Part shown: piece after piece, positions 16,295 to 25,916 of the stretch
Layout of the letters: each line of letters opens with the position of its first letter
How positions within the stretch are numbered: the stretch's first letter is position 1
Assembly (NCBI RefSeq): GCF_047345415.1
Contig: NZ_JBLFEP010000005.1
Location: 507,028-571,027 of the forward strand
Reading direction: 5' to 3'
Length of the DNA stretch: 64,000 nt
From: Maribacter_C sp947494565
GTDB taxonomy: Bacteria > Bacteroidota > Bacteroidia > Flavobacteriales > Flavobacteriaceae
The notes under the pieces: model-generated
The model's database searches: none
What the model saw: only the letters and a program-made list of their open reading frames with translations
Told to the model about the DNA's origin: nothing
Program-made: the position numbers and the translations under genes

Positions 16295-18499
16295 ATGACC
16301 GAGATTGCGATAGAAAAAGAAAACAAAGAGATTGCCAAGCAATACAAAGAATTGCTGCGTATCAGTTATCAGACCTTATCGGATGATGACAAAAAACTGA
16401 TACGCGCGGCCTTTGAAGTAGCTGTTGACGCACACAAAGATCAGCGACGCAAATCAGGGGAGGCGTATATATTTCACCCTATAGCCGTAGCGAAAATAGT
16501 GGCGTCTGAAATTGGCCTTGATGGCGTTTCGATCGCATCTGCCCTTCTTCATGATGTGGTGGAGGATTCTGAATATACCCTTGACGATATCGAGCGTATG
16601 TTCGGCGAGACCGTTGCCCGTATTGTTGACGGACTCACCAAGATCGCGCATCTGAAAAAAGATATGAACATCTCTCAGCAAGCTGAGAATTTCAGAAAAA
16701 TGCTATTGACCTTGAACGATGATGTTCGGGTAATCATCATCAAGATTGCCGATCGCTATCACAATATGCTCACAATGGATTCCATGCCCGAGCACAAACA
16801 GGTACGCATCGCATCGGAAACACTCTATATCTATGCCCCTTTAGCCCATAGAATAGGGCTTTACAATATCAAGACCGAGCTTGAAGATCTAAGTTTAAAA
16901 TACACGGAGCCCGAGGTCTATCAAGACATCAAGAACAAAATAGAAGACTCAAAGGAGCAGCAGCAGGCATATATAGATGCCTTCTCCGATGTCATCGACA
17001 CCTCATTGAAAAAAGAAGGACTGAACTATGTGATCAAGGGGAGGATGAAGTCCATTTTCTCGATGCGCCGCAAGATGAAGGCACAGAGTGTTAGCTTTGA
17101 TGAGATCTATGACAAGTTCGCCATTCGCATTATCTATAAATCGGACGCGCAAAACGAGAAATTTCTAGCTTGGAAAATATACTCCATCGTCACCGACCAC
17201 TTTACCCCTAACCCCGTACGTCTCCGCGATTGGATTTCCTCTCCCAAATCCACAGGATATGAAGCCCTGCATATTACCGTTATGGGGCCTAAGGGCCGAT
17301 GGGTGGAAGTACAGATCAGGAGTGAACGTATGCATGAAATCGCCGAGAAGGGATATGCTGCACATTTTAAATACAAGCACGGAGATCAGAAAGAGCAAGG
17401 TATTGAAGTCTGGTTGAATAAGCTGCAGGAAGCCCTAGAAAATTCAACGAATAATGCGGTGGACTTTGTCGAGGAATTCAAGCTCAACCTTTATTCCAAG
17501 GAAATCTTTGTATTTACCCCAAAAGGTGAGTTGAAATCATTGCCCAAAGGGGCCACTCCGCTCGACTTTGCGTTCAACATCCATACCGAAGTAGGTATGC
17601 GCACCCGAGGAGCCAAGGTCAATGGCAAATTGGTGCCCTTGAACACCACCCTGCACAGTGGAGATCAGGTTGAAATCATCACATCAGATCAGGCCAAACC
17701 CAATCAAAACTGGCTCGATTATGCCACCACGGCTAGAGCAAGGGCAAAGATCAAATCGTCTTTACGGGAAGAAAAGAAAGAAGTCGCCTTGGATGGAAAG
17801 GAAATTCTGCGTAGAAAGCTAAAATCGCAGAAAATCACCCTGAACGAGGACACGGTGAACAAAATGGTCATTTTCTTCAAGTTGAAAACAAGCTTGGATC
17901 TTTTCTATCGGGTGGGAATCGGGTCTATAGATAATCAAATGATCAAGGATTTCGCCTCTTCGTACAGCAACGCCTTTATCAGCTTCTTCAAGAACAAAAT
18001 CCGAAGGAATCCAGTGCCTGAGGATGTGGACAGGGATGAGATTACCTCGAAGTATGATATGCTTGTCTTCGGTAAGGAAGAAGAGAAACTCGAATATACT
18101 CTTTCAAAATGCTGTAAGCCCATACCTGGTGACGAGGTTTTTGGCTTCATCAGTGTTTCAGAAGGAATAAAGGTGCACAAAAAAAACTGCCCGAATGCGA
18201 TTCAACTGCAATCGAACTATGGATACCGCATTATAGCGGCAAAATGGATCGACTCCACACAAGAAGAATTTCAATCCGAAATCAGATTGGCAGGTATTGA
18301 TAATCTGGGCTTGATCAGCGAAATCACGGATGTTATTTCGGGCAATATGCACGTGAATATGCGCAATCTCAATTTCAATACCGATGGGGGTACCTTCACC
18401 GGAAATATCACAGTTGTGGTAAAAAATAATTCCATCCTCAAAAAATTGATCACAAGACTAAAGCAGATCAATGGTATTGATAGTGTGACCCGGATTTAA
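16295..18499 (+). CDS. spoT: Bifunctional (p)ppGpp synthetase/hydrolase SpoT/RelA
   Basis: 734 residues with the full Rel architecture. The HD hydrolase domain (FHPIAVAKIV, ASALLHDVVEDSEYT, KIADRYHNMLTM) is followed by the synthetase domain (GRMKSIFSMRRKMK, YDKFAIRIIY, SPKSTGYEALHI, EVQIRSERMHEIAEKGYAAH). A TGS domain (IFVFTPKGELKSLPKGATPLDFAF-type stretch), a Cys/His stretch (LSKCCKPIPGDEVFGF) and a C-terminal ACT domain complete it. Both HD and synthetase motifs look intact, so it probably makes and degrades the stringent-response alarmone. The next genes are fur-family and purA; linkage of alarmone and purine genes is common in flavobacteria. Confidence 0.96.
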   Translation: MTEIAIEKENKEIAKQYKELLRISYQTLSDDDKKLIRAAFEVAVDAHKDQRRKSGEAYIFHPIAVAKIVASEIGLDGVSIASALLHDVVEDSEYTLDDIERMFGETVARIVDGLTKIAHLKKDMNISQQAENFRKMLLTLNDDVRVIIIKIADRYHNMLTMDSMPEHKQVRIASETLYIYAPLAHRIGLYNIKTELEDLSLKYTEPEVYQDIKNKIEDSKEQQQAYIDAFSDVIDTSLKKEGLNYVIKGRMKSIFSMRRKMKAQSVSFDEIYDKFAIRIIYKSDAQNEKFLAWKIYSIVTDHFTPNPVRLRDWISSPKSTGYEALHITVMGPKGRWVEVQIRSERMHEIAEKGYAAHFKYKHGDQKEQGIEVWLNKLQEALENSTNNAVDFVEEFKLNLYSKEIFVFTPKGELKSLPKGATPLDFAFNIHTEVGMRTRGAKVNGKLVPLNTTLHSGDQVEIITSDQAKPNQNWLDYATTARARAKIKSSLREEKKEVALDGKEILRRKLKSQKITLNEDTVNKMVIFFKLKTSLDLFYRVGIGSIDNQMIKDFASSYSNAFISFFKNKIRRNPVPEDVDRDEITSKYDMLVFGKEEEKLEYTLSKCCKPIPGDEVFGFISVSEGIKVHKKNCPNAIQLQSNYGYRIIAAKWIDSTQEEFQSEIRLAGIDNLGLISEITDVISGNMHVNMRNLNFNTDGGTFTGNITVVVKNNSILKKLITRLKQINGIDSVTRI

Positions 18500-18586
18500 G
18501 AACACTTATTTTCAATAGATCACAGCGTAAATGAAATGTTCATTCCCTGTTGATAAAACACCCTTCGTGTAAAAAAAAATTAGATG

Positions 18587-18594
18587 TACCTTTG
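18587..18594 (+). promoter_or_regulatory. Putative -7 box of the fur-purA unit
   Basis: TACCTTTG matches TAnnTTTG exactly. It lies 26 bases before the ATG at 18621, in the 120-base gap after spoT and downstream of an A-rich tract. The -33 element is weak (TTCG about 20 bases upstream). Confidence 0.5.
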
Positions 18595-18620
18595 TAAGTT
18601 GTGAGTTGAAAACTGCGTTT

Positions 18621-19109
18621 ATGGCCGCCACTAAAGATCAGGAAATCGTTAAAAATGTCTTTACCTCCTTTTTGGAAGACAACGGGCACCGAAAAACCCC
18701 TGAGCGATATGCCATTCTTCAAGAGATCTATGACAGCGATGACCACTTTGATATCGAGTCGTTGTACATTAATATGAAGAACAAGAACTATCGCGTCAGT
18801 AGGGCAACGCTATACAACACTATTGAGCTTTTATTGGATTGTAAGTTGGTTCGCAAACACCAATTCGGGAAAAACCAAGCGCAATATGAAAAGTCGTATT
18901 TCGATCGGCAACATGACCACGTCATCTTAACCGATACCGGTGAGGTTATGGAATTTTGCGATCCACGTATTCAATCGATAAAGAAGACCATTGAAGAAGT
19001 TTTCGATATCCAAATCAATAATCACTCACTCTACTTTTACGGAACAAAAAAAGAATCGGTCGGAGTGACCGATAAACAAAGAACACAAACCACTAACCAA
19101 TCATATTAA
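18621..19109 (+). CDS. Fur family transcriptional regulator
   Basis: 162 residues. The winged-helix part reads NGHRKTPERYAILQEIYDSD, HFDIESLYINM and YRVSRATLYNTIELLLDCKL. The metal-binding part includes RQHDHVILTDTGEVMEFCDP. The usual zinc CxxC in that loop (HDHLICxxCG) is absent here (HDHVILTDTG), so the structural zinc site differs from classical Fur. The ATG at 18621 is preferred over the TTG at 18606. Its stop overlaps the purA start by one base (TAATG), so the two are cotranscribed. It could sense iron, zinc or peroxide; the sequence does not decide. Confidence 0.92.
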   Translation: MAATKDQEIVKNVFTSFLEDNGHRKTPERYAILQEIYDSDDHFDIESLYINMKNKNYRVSRATLYNTIELLLDCKLVRKHQFGKNQAQYEKSYFDRQHDHVILTDTGEVMEFCDPRIQSIKKTIEEVFDIQINNHSLYFYGTKKESVGVTDKQRTQTTNQSY

Positions 19110-20380
19110 TGGCAGTAGATTTATTGTTAGGTCTTCAATGGGGCGACGAAGGAAAAGGGAAAATTGTTGATGTACTAACCAAAAATTATGACATCATTGC
19201 CCGTTTTCAAGGCGGTCCCAATGCAGGACACACACTAGAATTCGATGGTATCAAACACGTATTGCATACCATACCTTCGGGAATTTTCCATAAAAACGCC
19301 ACGAATATCGTCGGTAACGGAGTGGTCATCGACCCAGTGATTTTCAAAAAGGAACTTGATGCCCTAAAAAAGTTTAATCTCGATATCAAATCCATTTTGC
19401 TAATATCGCGAAAGGCCCATCTTATTTTACCTACCCATCGGCTATTGGATGCGGCTTCAGAAGCTTCAAAAGGCAAGGCTAAAATAGGCTCTACCTTAAA
19501 GGGAATTGGCCCCACCTACATGGATAAAACCGGTAGAAACGGTATGCGGATCGGGGATTTGGAACTAGATAATTGGAAAGAAAAGTATAGGGCCCTTGCC
19601 AATAAGCACGAGGCCATGATCGACTTCTACAATGTGGATATCCAGTACGATCTCAAAGAGCTTGAAGAACAATTCTGTAACGCTGTGGAAGAGTTGAAAC
19701 AACTGACTTTCATTGATAGCGAGGAATATTTATACCAAGCCCAAAAACAAGGCAAAAAGATATTGGCCGAAGGTGCCCAAGGGTCCCTTTTAGATATTGA
19801 TTTTGGCACCTACCCCTATGTGACCTCGTCCAATACCACAGCGGCAGGCGCTTGTACAGGATTGGGCGTAGCGCCCAATCAAATAGGTGATGTCAAGGGT
19901 ATTTTCAAGGCCTATGCTACCCGAGTGGGCAGCGGCCCCTTTCCAACTGAACTGTTCGATGAAGTGGGGGAAACCATGGGTCGCGTTGGAAATGAATTCG
20001 GGGCCACGACCGGTAGACCCAGAAGATGTGGATGGTTAGATCTGGTTGCTCTGAAATATGCCGTACGGGTGAATGGCGTGACCGAATTGATGATGATGAA
20101 AGGTGATGTACTCAGCGGATTCAAAACACTTAAAGTCGCTACCGCTTATACATATAAAGGCAAAGAGATTATGCATCTTCCCTACAACATCGAAGCGGAA
20201 AACGTATCCCCGGTCTATAAGGAAATGGACGGCTGGGCCGAAGACCTCACTCAAATGACCAAGGTAGAAGAGTTTCCAAAAGCCTTGAATAATTATATCG
20301 ATTTTCTAGAAAAGGAACTCGAAGTACCCATTAAAATCGTTTCGGTAGGGCCAGACAGAACCCAGACCATACACCGATAA
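19109..20380 (+). CDS. purA: Adenylosuccinate synthetase PurA
   Basis: Condenses IMP and aspartate with GTP to adenylosuccinate in AMP synthesis. The 423 residues match the family. Signatures are LQWGDEGKGKIVDVL, GGPNAGHTL, GIGPTYMDKTGRNGMRIGDL, LAEGAQGSLLDIDFGTYPYVTSS-type stretch, ATTGRPRRCGWLD and VSVGPDR near the end. It shares a one-base start/stop overlap with the Fur-family gene. A UUCG-capped hairpin follows directly. Confidence 0.97.
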   Translation: MAVDLLLGLQWGDEGKGKIVDVLTKNYDIIARFQGGPNAGHTLEFDGIKHVLHTIPSGIFHKNATNIVGNGVVIDPVIFKKELDALKKFNLDIKSILLISRKAHLILPTHRLLDAASEASKGKAKIGSTLKGIGPTYMDKTGRNGMRIGDLELDNWKEKYRALANKHEAMIDFYNVDIQYDLKELEEQFCNAVEELKQLTFIDSEEYLYQAQKQGKKILAEGAQGSLLDIDFGTYPYVTSSNTTAAGACTGLGVAPNQIGDVKGIFKAYATRVGSGPFPTELFDEVGETMGRVGNEFGATTGRPRRCGWLDLVALKYAVRVNGVTELMMMKGDVLSGFKTLKVATAYTYKGKEIMHLPYNIEAENVSPVYKEMDGWAEDLTQMTKVEEFPKALNNYIDFLEKELEVPIKIVSVGPDRTQTIHR

Positions 20381-20381
20381 A

Positions 20382-20405
20382 CAAAGCCACTTTCGAGTGG
20401 CTTTG
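20382..20405 (+). terminator. Hairpin with TTCG tetraloop after purA
   Basis: CAAAGCCACT at 20382-20391 pairs perfectly with AGTGGCTTTG at 20396-20405 around a TTCG loop, right after the purA stop. The outer AAAG/CTTT arms give A- and U-rich ends, but no long T-run follows. It most likely ends or trims the fur-purA transcript, and the symmetric arms could work in both directions. Confidence 0.65.
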
Positions 20406-20411
20406 CTGTGA

Positions 20412-22235
20412 ATGACCATTCTTAAATCTATGCCAACTGCTAAAGGGCTGCCACAAAATATCCTATTTTTGACAAAAATTCATTCGGTGCGAAGCCTATT
20501 CACTTTTCTACTATTCACATGCGCCATTGCCTATTGTGAAGCGCAAATTTCCGTTGGAGAAACACAAAATGATACGACTTCAACAAAGCAGATAAATATC
20601 GTTCACGGAGCAAATTTCACTAAGGATGAAGAGAATTTTCCGGGTGCGGCCATTTTCAGTAAGGACGACCGTCAAGTACAATTTGAACATGAAGGTGCGG
20701 ATTTATGGTGCGACATTGCCATTCATTACCTCAAAGAAAATAGGCTGCGTGCCATTGGAAATGTACGGATGAAGCAAGGCGATTCGGTCACAATGACCAG
20801 TGGCAAAATCAATTACGACGGCAACACAAAACTGGCCAAAGCTTTTGAAAATGTCGTTTTAGATAGTAAGACCTCTGAGACCGGCAGCATGACCCTCACC
20901 ACGGATACGCTGCGTTTTGACCGTGAAAAGCAAGAAGCCTATTACCAAGATTCAGGTACTATTATCGACTCGGCAAATACCCTGACCAGTAGGATCGGGC
21001 GCTACTTTATGGAAATCAAAAAGTTCCAGTTTTTGGATAGTGTGCATATTGATAATCCACAGTACATATTGGATTCAGAACAGTTGGATTACTACACCAC
21101 TTCTGACAACGCTTATATGTACGGCCCCTCTACTATCACCGGGCAGACCTATAAAATCTATTGTGAGCGCGGTTTTTATCAGACCAAGATAGAACAAGGG
21201 TACGGCATCAAAAACACACGCATCGATTACAACAATAGAATCATTGAAGGCGATAGCGTCTACTTCGACAAGGCCACGGAATTTGCCTCAGCCACCAACA
21301 ATATTACGGTTACCGATACCATCAATCAAGCCGTGACCCGGGCACATTATGCCGAAGTCTTCAAGGCAAAAGATTCGGTTTTTGCGACCAAAAGAGCAGT
21401 GACCATAAGTTTGGTCGAACAAGATTCGTTATACGTTCACGGTGATACATTAATGGTCACAGGGCCTCCGGACAATCGCATCGTCAGGGCGTTTAAAAAT
21501 GCCAAGTTCTTTAAAACGGATATGAGCGGAAAATGTGATTCGATACATTCAGCCGAAAAAACCGGATTGATTCAATTGGTACGCAACCCGGTGCTGTGGA
21601 ATGGGGAAAATCAGATGACGGGAGATAGCATCCATATTATCTCAAATGTCAAGACCGAAAAGTTGGATTCGTTGAAAGTGTTGGAGAATGCCTTTATCGT
21701 ATCTCTGGACAGCATAAGTCAAACAGGGTACAACCAGGCGAAAGGGGTCAATCTCTATGGAAAATTTAAGGAAAACGAGTTGAAGATCATCGATTTGGTC
21801 AAAAACACCGAGGTCATTTACTACATGTACAATGATGATCAAGAATTAATAGGCATCAACAAGACCATTTGTAGTTCCATTCGAATTACCATGGCGAATA
21901 ATGACGTGGAAGACCTAACGTTCAGAACCCAACCGGATGGGGATATCTTTCCCGATAAGGATTTGCCTTCGGATAGCCGCAAGTTAAAGGGCTTTATTTG
22001 GCGAGGAGATGAACGGATCTTGACCAAGGAGGATATTTTCGACGAAGACGATAACAATATCGAATTGGTCGTCATTCGAGGTATCGATAATCCGATCGAT
22101 ATTGATGCCGAAGAAGAGGAACGTGACAAGAATCCAGGAGACCCTGTCAATAATATTCCGCTACCTAACGATGACATGTCAGAGCCCAACAAGAGGCCCA
22201 AAGTGCAGAAGGTAAAGGCGGCAAAATTTCAATGA
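20412..22235 (+). CDS. OstA/LptA-like LPS transport periplasmic protein
   Basis: 607 residues with a Sec signal (SLFTFLLFTCAIAYCEAQ after a basic stretch). A long beta-jellyroll array follows with typical OstA repeats: LKENRLRAIGNVRMKQGDSV, YDGNTKLAKAFENVVL, TLTTDTLRFDREKQEAYYQD, and IEGDSVYFDKATEFASATNN. This fold bridges the periplasm for lipopolysaccharide transport. The C-terminus is acidic and Lys-rich. Either ATG at 20412 or 20430 could be the start. Its last codons overlap the next gene by four bases (ATGA). Confidence 0.85.
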   Translation: MTILKSMPTAKGLPQNILFLTKIHSVRSLFTFLLFTCAIAYCEAQISVGETQNDTTSTKQINIVHGANFTKDEENFPGAAIFSKDDRQVQFEHEGADLWCDIAIHYLKENRLRAIGNVRMKQGDSVTMTSGKINYDGNTKLAKAFENVVLDSKTSETGSMTLTTDTLRFDREKQEAYYQDSGTIIDSANTLTSRIGRYFMEIKKFQFLDSVHIDNPQYILDSEQLDYYTTSDNAYMYGPSTITGQTYKIYCERGFYQTKIEQGYGIKNTRIDYNNRIIEGDSVYFDKATEFASATNNITVTDTINQAVTRAHYAEVFKAKDSVFATKRAVTISLVEQDSLYVHGDTLMVTGPPDNRIVRAFKNAKFFKTDMSGKCDSIHSAEKTGLIQLVRNPVLWNGENQMTGDSIHIISNVKTEKLDSLKVLENAFIVSLDSISQTGYNQAKGVNLYGKFKENELKIIDLVKNTEVIYYMYNDDQELIGINKTICSSIRITMANNDVEDLTFRTQPDGDIFPDKDLPSDSRKLKGFIWRGDERILTKEDIFDEDDNNIELVVIRGIDNPIDIDAEEEERDKNPGDPVNNIPLPNDDMSEPNKRPKVQKVKAAKFQ

Positions 22236-23413
22236 AATCCGATTTTCTAAAATATCAAGCTCAAACAACTCCTCATCCCCTTTCGCTGGAAGTATCCCAT
22301 GCCAAGGGAAGTTACCTCTATGACACTAGTGGAAAAGCCCATCTAGACTTTGTTGCCGGGGTGTCGGCCTGTAGTCTCGGGCATTGCCACCCTAAGGTCG
22401 TTGAGGCCATTCAGCAGCAGACACAGCGTTACATGCATGTCATGGTATATGGTGAATATGCCCAACGACCCGCTGTAGAATACACGAAATTGCTAGCATC
22501 CCTTTTGCCCGGTCCTCTCGAAACCACCTATCTGGTCAATTCGGGCACGGAGGCCGTTGAAGGCGCCATCAAACTGGCTCGTCGGGCAACGGGTAGAACC
22601 GAGATCATTTCTGCCCATCATGCTTATCATGGCAATACAATGGGAAGCTTAAGCCTCATGGGCTATGAAGAACGCAAGAGTGCTTTTCGTCCCCTATTGC
22701 CCGATGTTTCATTTCTACATTTTAATATGGAACTAGATCTCAAGCGCATTACCGATACCACTGCGGCTGTTGTTTTAGAAACCATTCAGGGCGGGGCCGG
22801 CATCATTCTCCCAAGAAAAGGATACTTGAAAAAAGTGAGGCAACGCTGTGACGAAGTTGGGGCCCTACTCATCTTAGACGAAATTCAACCCGGCTTCGGA
22901 AGAACCGGAAAACTATTCGCATTTGAACATTTCGATTGCGTACCCGATATCCTGGTAATGGGCAAAGGTATGGCCTCAGGGCTGCCCGTCGGCGCCTTTA
23001 CTGCATCACAACAGTTGATGTCAAATCTACAGCACGGACCGAAACTAGGTCATATCACTACTTTTGGAGGCAATCCGGTAATTGCGGCTGCCAGTTTGGC
23101 CACCCTGAAAGAGTTGACCCGCGCCGACCTGATCCCACAGACCTTGGAAAAAGAAAAAGCCTTTAGAAATCTTCTAAAGCACCACAAAATCAAAACGATC
23201 AGGGGCAAGGGACTATTGCTTGCGCTCCTATTTGAATCGGCGGAACTGGCAAATCAACTCGTACTCGAATGTGCAAAAGAGGGTTTGATCTTATTCTGGT
23301 TACTATTCGAACCAAGGGCCGTTCGTATCTCGCCGCCCCTAACGATTTCAACGGAGGAGATTGAAAATGGTTGTGCTATCATCCATAAGGTGTTAGACCG
23401 ACTTGAACAATAA
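22232..23413 (+). CDS. Class III PLP-dependent aminotransferase
   Basis: 393-residue fold type I aminotransferase of the acetylornithine/GABA family. Landmarks are HLDFVAGVSACSLGHCHPKV, LVNSGTEAVEGAIKLARRAT, ISAHHAYHGNTMGSLS, LILDEIQPGFGRTGKLFA and the PLP lysine in VMGKGMASGLPVGAF. Flavobacterial homologues are usually annotated as aspartate aminotransferase family, and the true amino donor is uncertain. The ATGA overlap with the OstA gene suggests coupled translation, although a functional link is not evident. The ornithine-specific RocD is a separate gene at 41316. Confidence 0.9.
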   Translation: MKSDFLKYQAQTTPHPLSLEVSHAKGSYLYDTSGKAHLDFVAGVSACSLGHCHPKVVEAIQQQTQRYMHVMVYGEYAQRPAVEYTKLLASLLPGPLETTYLVNSGTEAVEGAIKLARRATGRTEIISAHHAYHGNTMGSLSLMGYEERKSAFRPLLPDVSFLHFNMELDLKRITDTTAAVVLETIQGGAGIILPRKGYLKKVRQRCDEVGALLILDEIQPGFGRTGKLFAFEHFDCVPDILVMGKGMASGLPVGAFTASQQLMSNLQHGPKLGHITTFGGNPVIAAASLATLKELTRADLIPQTLEKEKAFRNLLKHHKIKTIRGKGLLLALLFESAELANQLVLECAKEGLILFWLLFEPRAVRISPPLTISTEEIENGCAIIHKVLDRLEQ

Positions 23414-23510
23414 GTTGTTAACTAATTTGTTAATAATATAGAAGCAGTAAAGAATTTAAAGAAGTTTCAAACCACTACTTTTAATTCCGTAGATTAACCA
23501 AAAAGTTCCT

Positions 23511-24911
23511 ATGGCGTTAGAATCTAACGAAAGACCAAGTCGGCCCATAGCCAAGTTTGAATCGATGCTCAAGACAGATGATGTCTACTTCTTTGATGCG
23601 GAAGATTTTGAGGACATCATTCATCATTACCTTAACAACGGTAAGATAGCCCTGGCGAAGAAAGCCATTAAAATAGGGCTCCAACAACATACCGACTCCA
23701 TTCAATTGAAATTGCTCGATGTTGAAGTGCTCGTATTCGAGAACAACCTCGATCAGGCCGAAGCCCTACTTGACAAACTGCAATTATTGGATTCAAGCAA
23801 CGAGGAAATTTATATCCAACGTGCCAATATCTATTCCAAAAAGGACAATCACGAAGCCGCCATTGTACTCTTGCAAAAAGCATTGGAACTTTCCGATAAT
23901 GCTTTTGATGTGCATTCCTTAATGGGCATGGAGTACCTATTCATGGATGATTTCAAATTGGCCAAGGAAAACTTCATGAAATGTGTCTCATTTGATGAGC
24001 AGGACTACTCTTCGCTATACAACGTAATCTATTGCTTTGAGTTTTTGGAAGACTTTGATGGCGCCATCCGTTATTTGAACGACTATCTCGATCGCAATCC
24101 GTATTGTGAGGTTGCCTGGCATCAGTTGGGCAAGCAATACTTTGAAAAGCGACTTTATAAGGAAGCATTGACTGCCTATGACTTTGCTATTATCTCCGAT
24201 GATACCTTTATCGGTGCTTATTTTGAAAAAGGAAAGGTACTGGAGAAATTGGGCAAATATGAAGAAGCGATAGAGAACTACGAAACCACGATCAATATTG
24301 AAGACCCGACATCGCATGCCTATCTCCGTATCGGTAAATGCCATGAAAAGTTGAACAATGATGATATGGCCAAGTACTACTACTACCAAACGGTGCATGA
24401 AGATCCCCTATTGGATAAGGGATGGTTGGCCATTACCAATTTCTATTATCAAAAAAGAGATCCGAAAAAAGCCTTATACTATATCAATAAGGCACTGAAC
24501 ATCGATGGGGAAAATCCTTTATATTGGAAGAAATGTGCTCAAATCAATACGGCTCTAAAAGATTTTCACAAAGCGGACTACGCCTACAAACAGGCTGTTG
24601 ATCTGGGGAACTACGAATTGGACACTTGGTTGAAGTGGTCTAAAGTCGCCTACCGAAACGATGACCTTGGGGCGACCATCCAGATTTTGACGCAGGGCAA
24701 GGAATTTTACCCTGAAAACGCAAAGGTTCCTTATCTTTTAGCAGGATATCAACTCATGGCCGAAGACCCTATCAATGCGCGTATTACCTTAATCGATGCG
24801 CTAAAATTAGATATAGAAAAACGCTATATCTTTGAAGAGGAATTTCCTCAGTTCGCTGAGACTGAATGGGCCTTGAACATAATTTCCAATATCAAAAAGA
24901 CTTCAAAATAA
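23511..24911 (+). CDS. Tetratricopeptide repeat protein
   Basis: 466 residues built almost wholly from about ten TPR-like helical hairpins (for example AEALLDKLQLLDSSNEEIYI, GAIRYLNDYLDRNPYCEVAW, ALTAYDFAIISDDTFIGAYF, EAIENYETTINIEDPTSHAY). There is no signal peptide or membrane helix, so it is a cytosolic scaffold. It is a conserved flavobacterial gene next to the DUF368 pair. No specific partner can be named from the sequence. Confidence 0.88.
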   Translation: MALESNERPSRPIAKFESMLKTDDVYFFDAEDFEDIIHHYLNNGKIALAKKAIKIGLQQHTDSIQLKLLDVEVLVFENNLDQAEALLDKLQLLDSSNEEIYIQRANIYSKKDNHEAAIVLLQKALELSDNAFDVHSLMGMEYLFMDDFKLAKENFMKCVSFDEQDYSSLYNVIYCFEFLEDFDGAIRYLNDYLDRNPYCEVAWHQLGKQYFEKRLYKEALTAYDFAIISDDTFIGAYFEKGKVLEKLGKYEEAIENYETTINIEDPTSHAYLRIGKCHEKLNNDDMAKYYYYQTVHEDPLLDKGWLAITNFYYQKRDPKKALYYINKALNIDGENPLYWKKCAQINTALKDFHKADYAYKQAVDLGNYELDTWLKWSKVAYRNDDLGATIQILTQGKEFYPENAKVPYLLAGYQLMAEDPINARITLIDALKLDIEKRYIFEEEFPQFAETEWALNIISNIKKTSK

Positions 24912-24989
24912 AAGGTCTATTTTTGGCCTTGTCTACAACTACTGACCTCTTTGAAAACGAGGTCGAAATCCAGTTATTCGGCTAAATCA

Positions 24990-25901
24990 ATGGAAAATCG
25001 CAGCTTTTTACAATACGTGTTCATCACTCTAAAAGGCATGGCTATGGGCATCGCCGAATTAGTCCCCGGAGTCTCTGGGGGTACGATTGCTTTTGTGGCC
25101 GGAATCTATGAAGAATTTATCACGTCAATCAACAATGTCAACCTTTCAACTTTTAAAACGTTGCGCAAAGAAGGATTCAAGGCTTTCTGGCAGCATCTCA
25201 ACGGAAACTTTCTATTAGCCCTATTTTCAGGCATGCTAATCAGTATCATATCATTTTCAAAACTGATCAAGTGGTTACTTGAATTTCATCCCATCGTGAT
25301 ATGGTCTTTCTTTTTTGGGCTCGTGCTCGCCAGTATTCTGTTTGTCGCCAAGGAAATCAAAAAATGGACTCCCTTGGCCATCATCCTATTACTACTGAGC
25401 TCGGTATTGGCCTATTACATTACTACATTACCTCCTTCCACCAATGCCGATAGTCTGCCTTACCTATTTATGTCGGGCGCTATTGCCATATGTGCAATGA
25501 TCCTACCAGGTATTTCCGGGGCTTTTATTTTGGTGCTTTTAGGCTCATATAAGACGGTTATTGAGGCTGTGGACCAACGGGATTTTAAAATACTGGTTAC
25601 CGTTGCCCTTGGTTGCCTTGTTGGCCTCTTAAGTTTTGCCCGTTTGTTGAAGTGGATGTTCAGCCATCACAAGAGCATTACCTTAGCGGTACTGACAGGG
25701 TTCATCGCAGGGTCATTGAACAAAATATGGCCTTGGAAACAAATCATAAGCACCAAACAGATTGGACAAAAAGTAATTGTCATCGATGAAAGTATTTCAC
25801 CTTTTGCCTTTGACGGAGATCCACAAATCACATCGGCCCTACTTGCTGCCGTCATTGGTTTTTCGCTTATTTTTATACTTGAAAAAGTGGCTTCAAAATA
25901 A
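24990..25901 (+). CDS. DUF368 family membrane protein (PopT-type), copy 1
   Basis: Polytopic membrane protein of about 304 residues. The DUF368 signature is duplicated inside the protein: MGIAELVPGVSGGTIAFVAGIYEEFI near the N-terminus and ICAMILPGISGAFILVLLGSY in the middle. DUF368 proteins (PopT) have been identified as undecaprenyl-phosphate transporters that recycle the lipid carrier for wall and polysaccharide synthesis. The frame opens with TTG at 24951, but the ATG at 24990 fits better. A second DUF368 gene follows after 15 bases. Confidence 0.88.
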   Translation: MENRSFLQYVFITLKGMAMGIAELVPGVSGGTIAFVAGIYEEFITSINNVNLSTFKTLRKEGFKAFWQHLNGNFLLALFSGMLISIISFSKLIKWLLEFHPIVIWSFFFGLVLASILFVAKEIKKWTPLAIILLLLSSVLAYYITTLPPSTNADSLPYLFMSGAIAICAMILPGISGAFILVLLGSYKTVIEAVDQRDFKILVTVALGCLVGLLSFARLLKWMFSHHKSITLAVLTGFIAGSLNKIWPWKQIISTKQIGQKVIVIDESISPFAFDGDPQITSALLAAVIGFSLIFILEKVASK

Positions 25902-25916
25902 TAAGCAACCTCATTT

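Noticed and set aside
20412..22235. OstA gene as a full LptD-type outer membrane protein
   Set aside because: The 607 residues show only OstA/LptA-type jellyroll repeats and no C-terminal barrel.
24913..24945. Possible terminator AAGGTC...GGCCTT after the TPR gene
   Set aside because: The stem is short, includes a wobble pair, and has no T-run after it.
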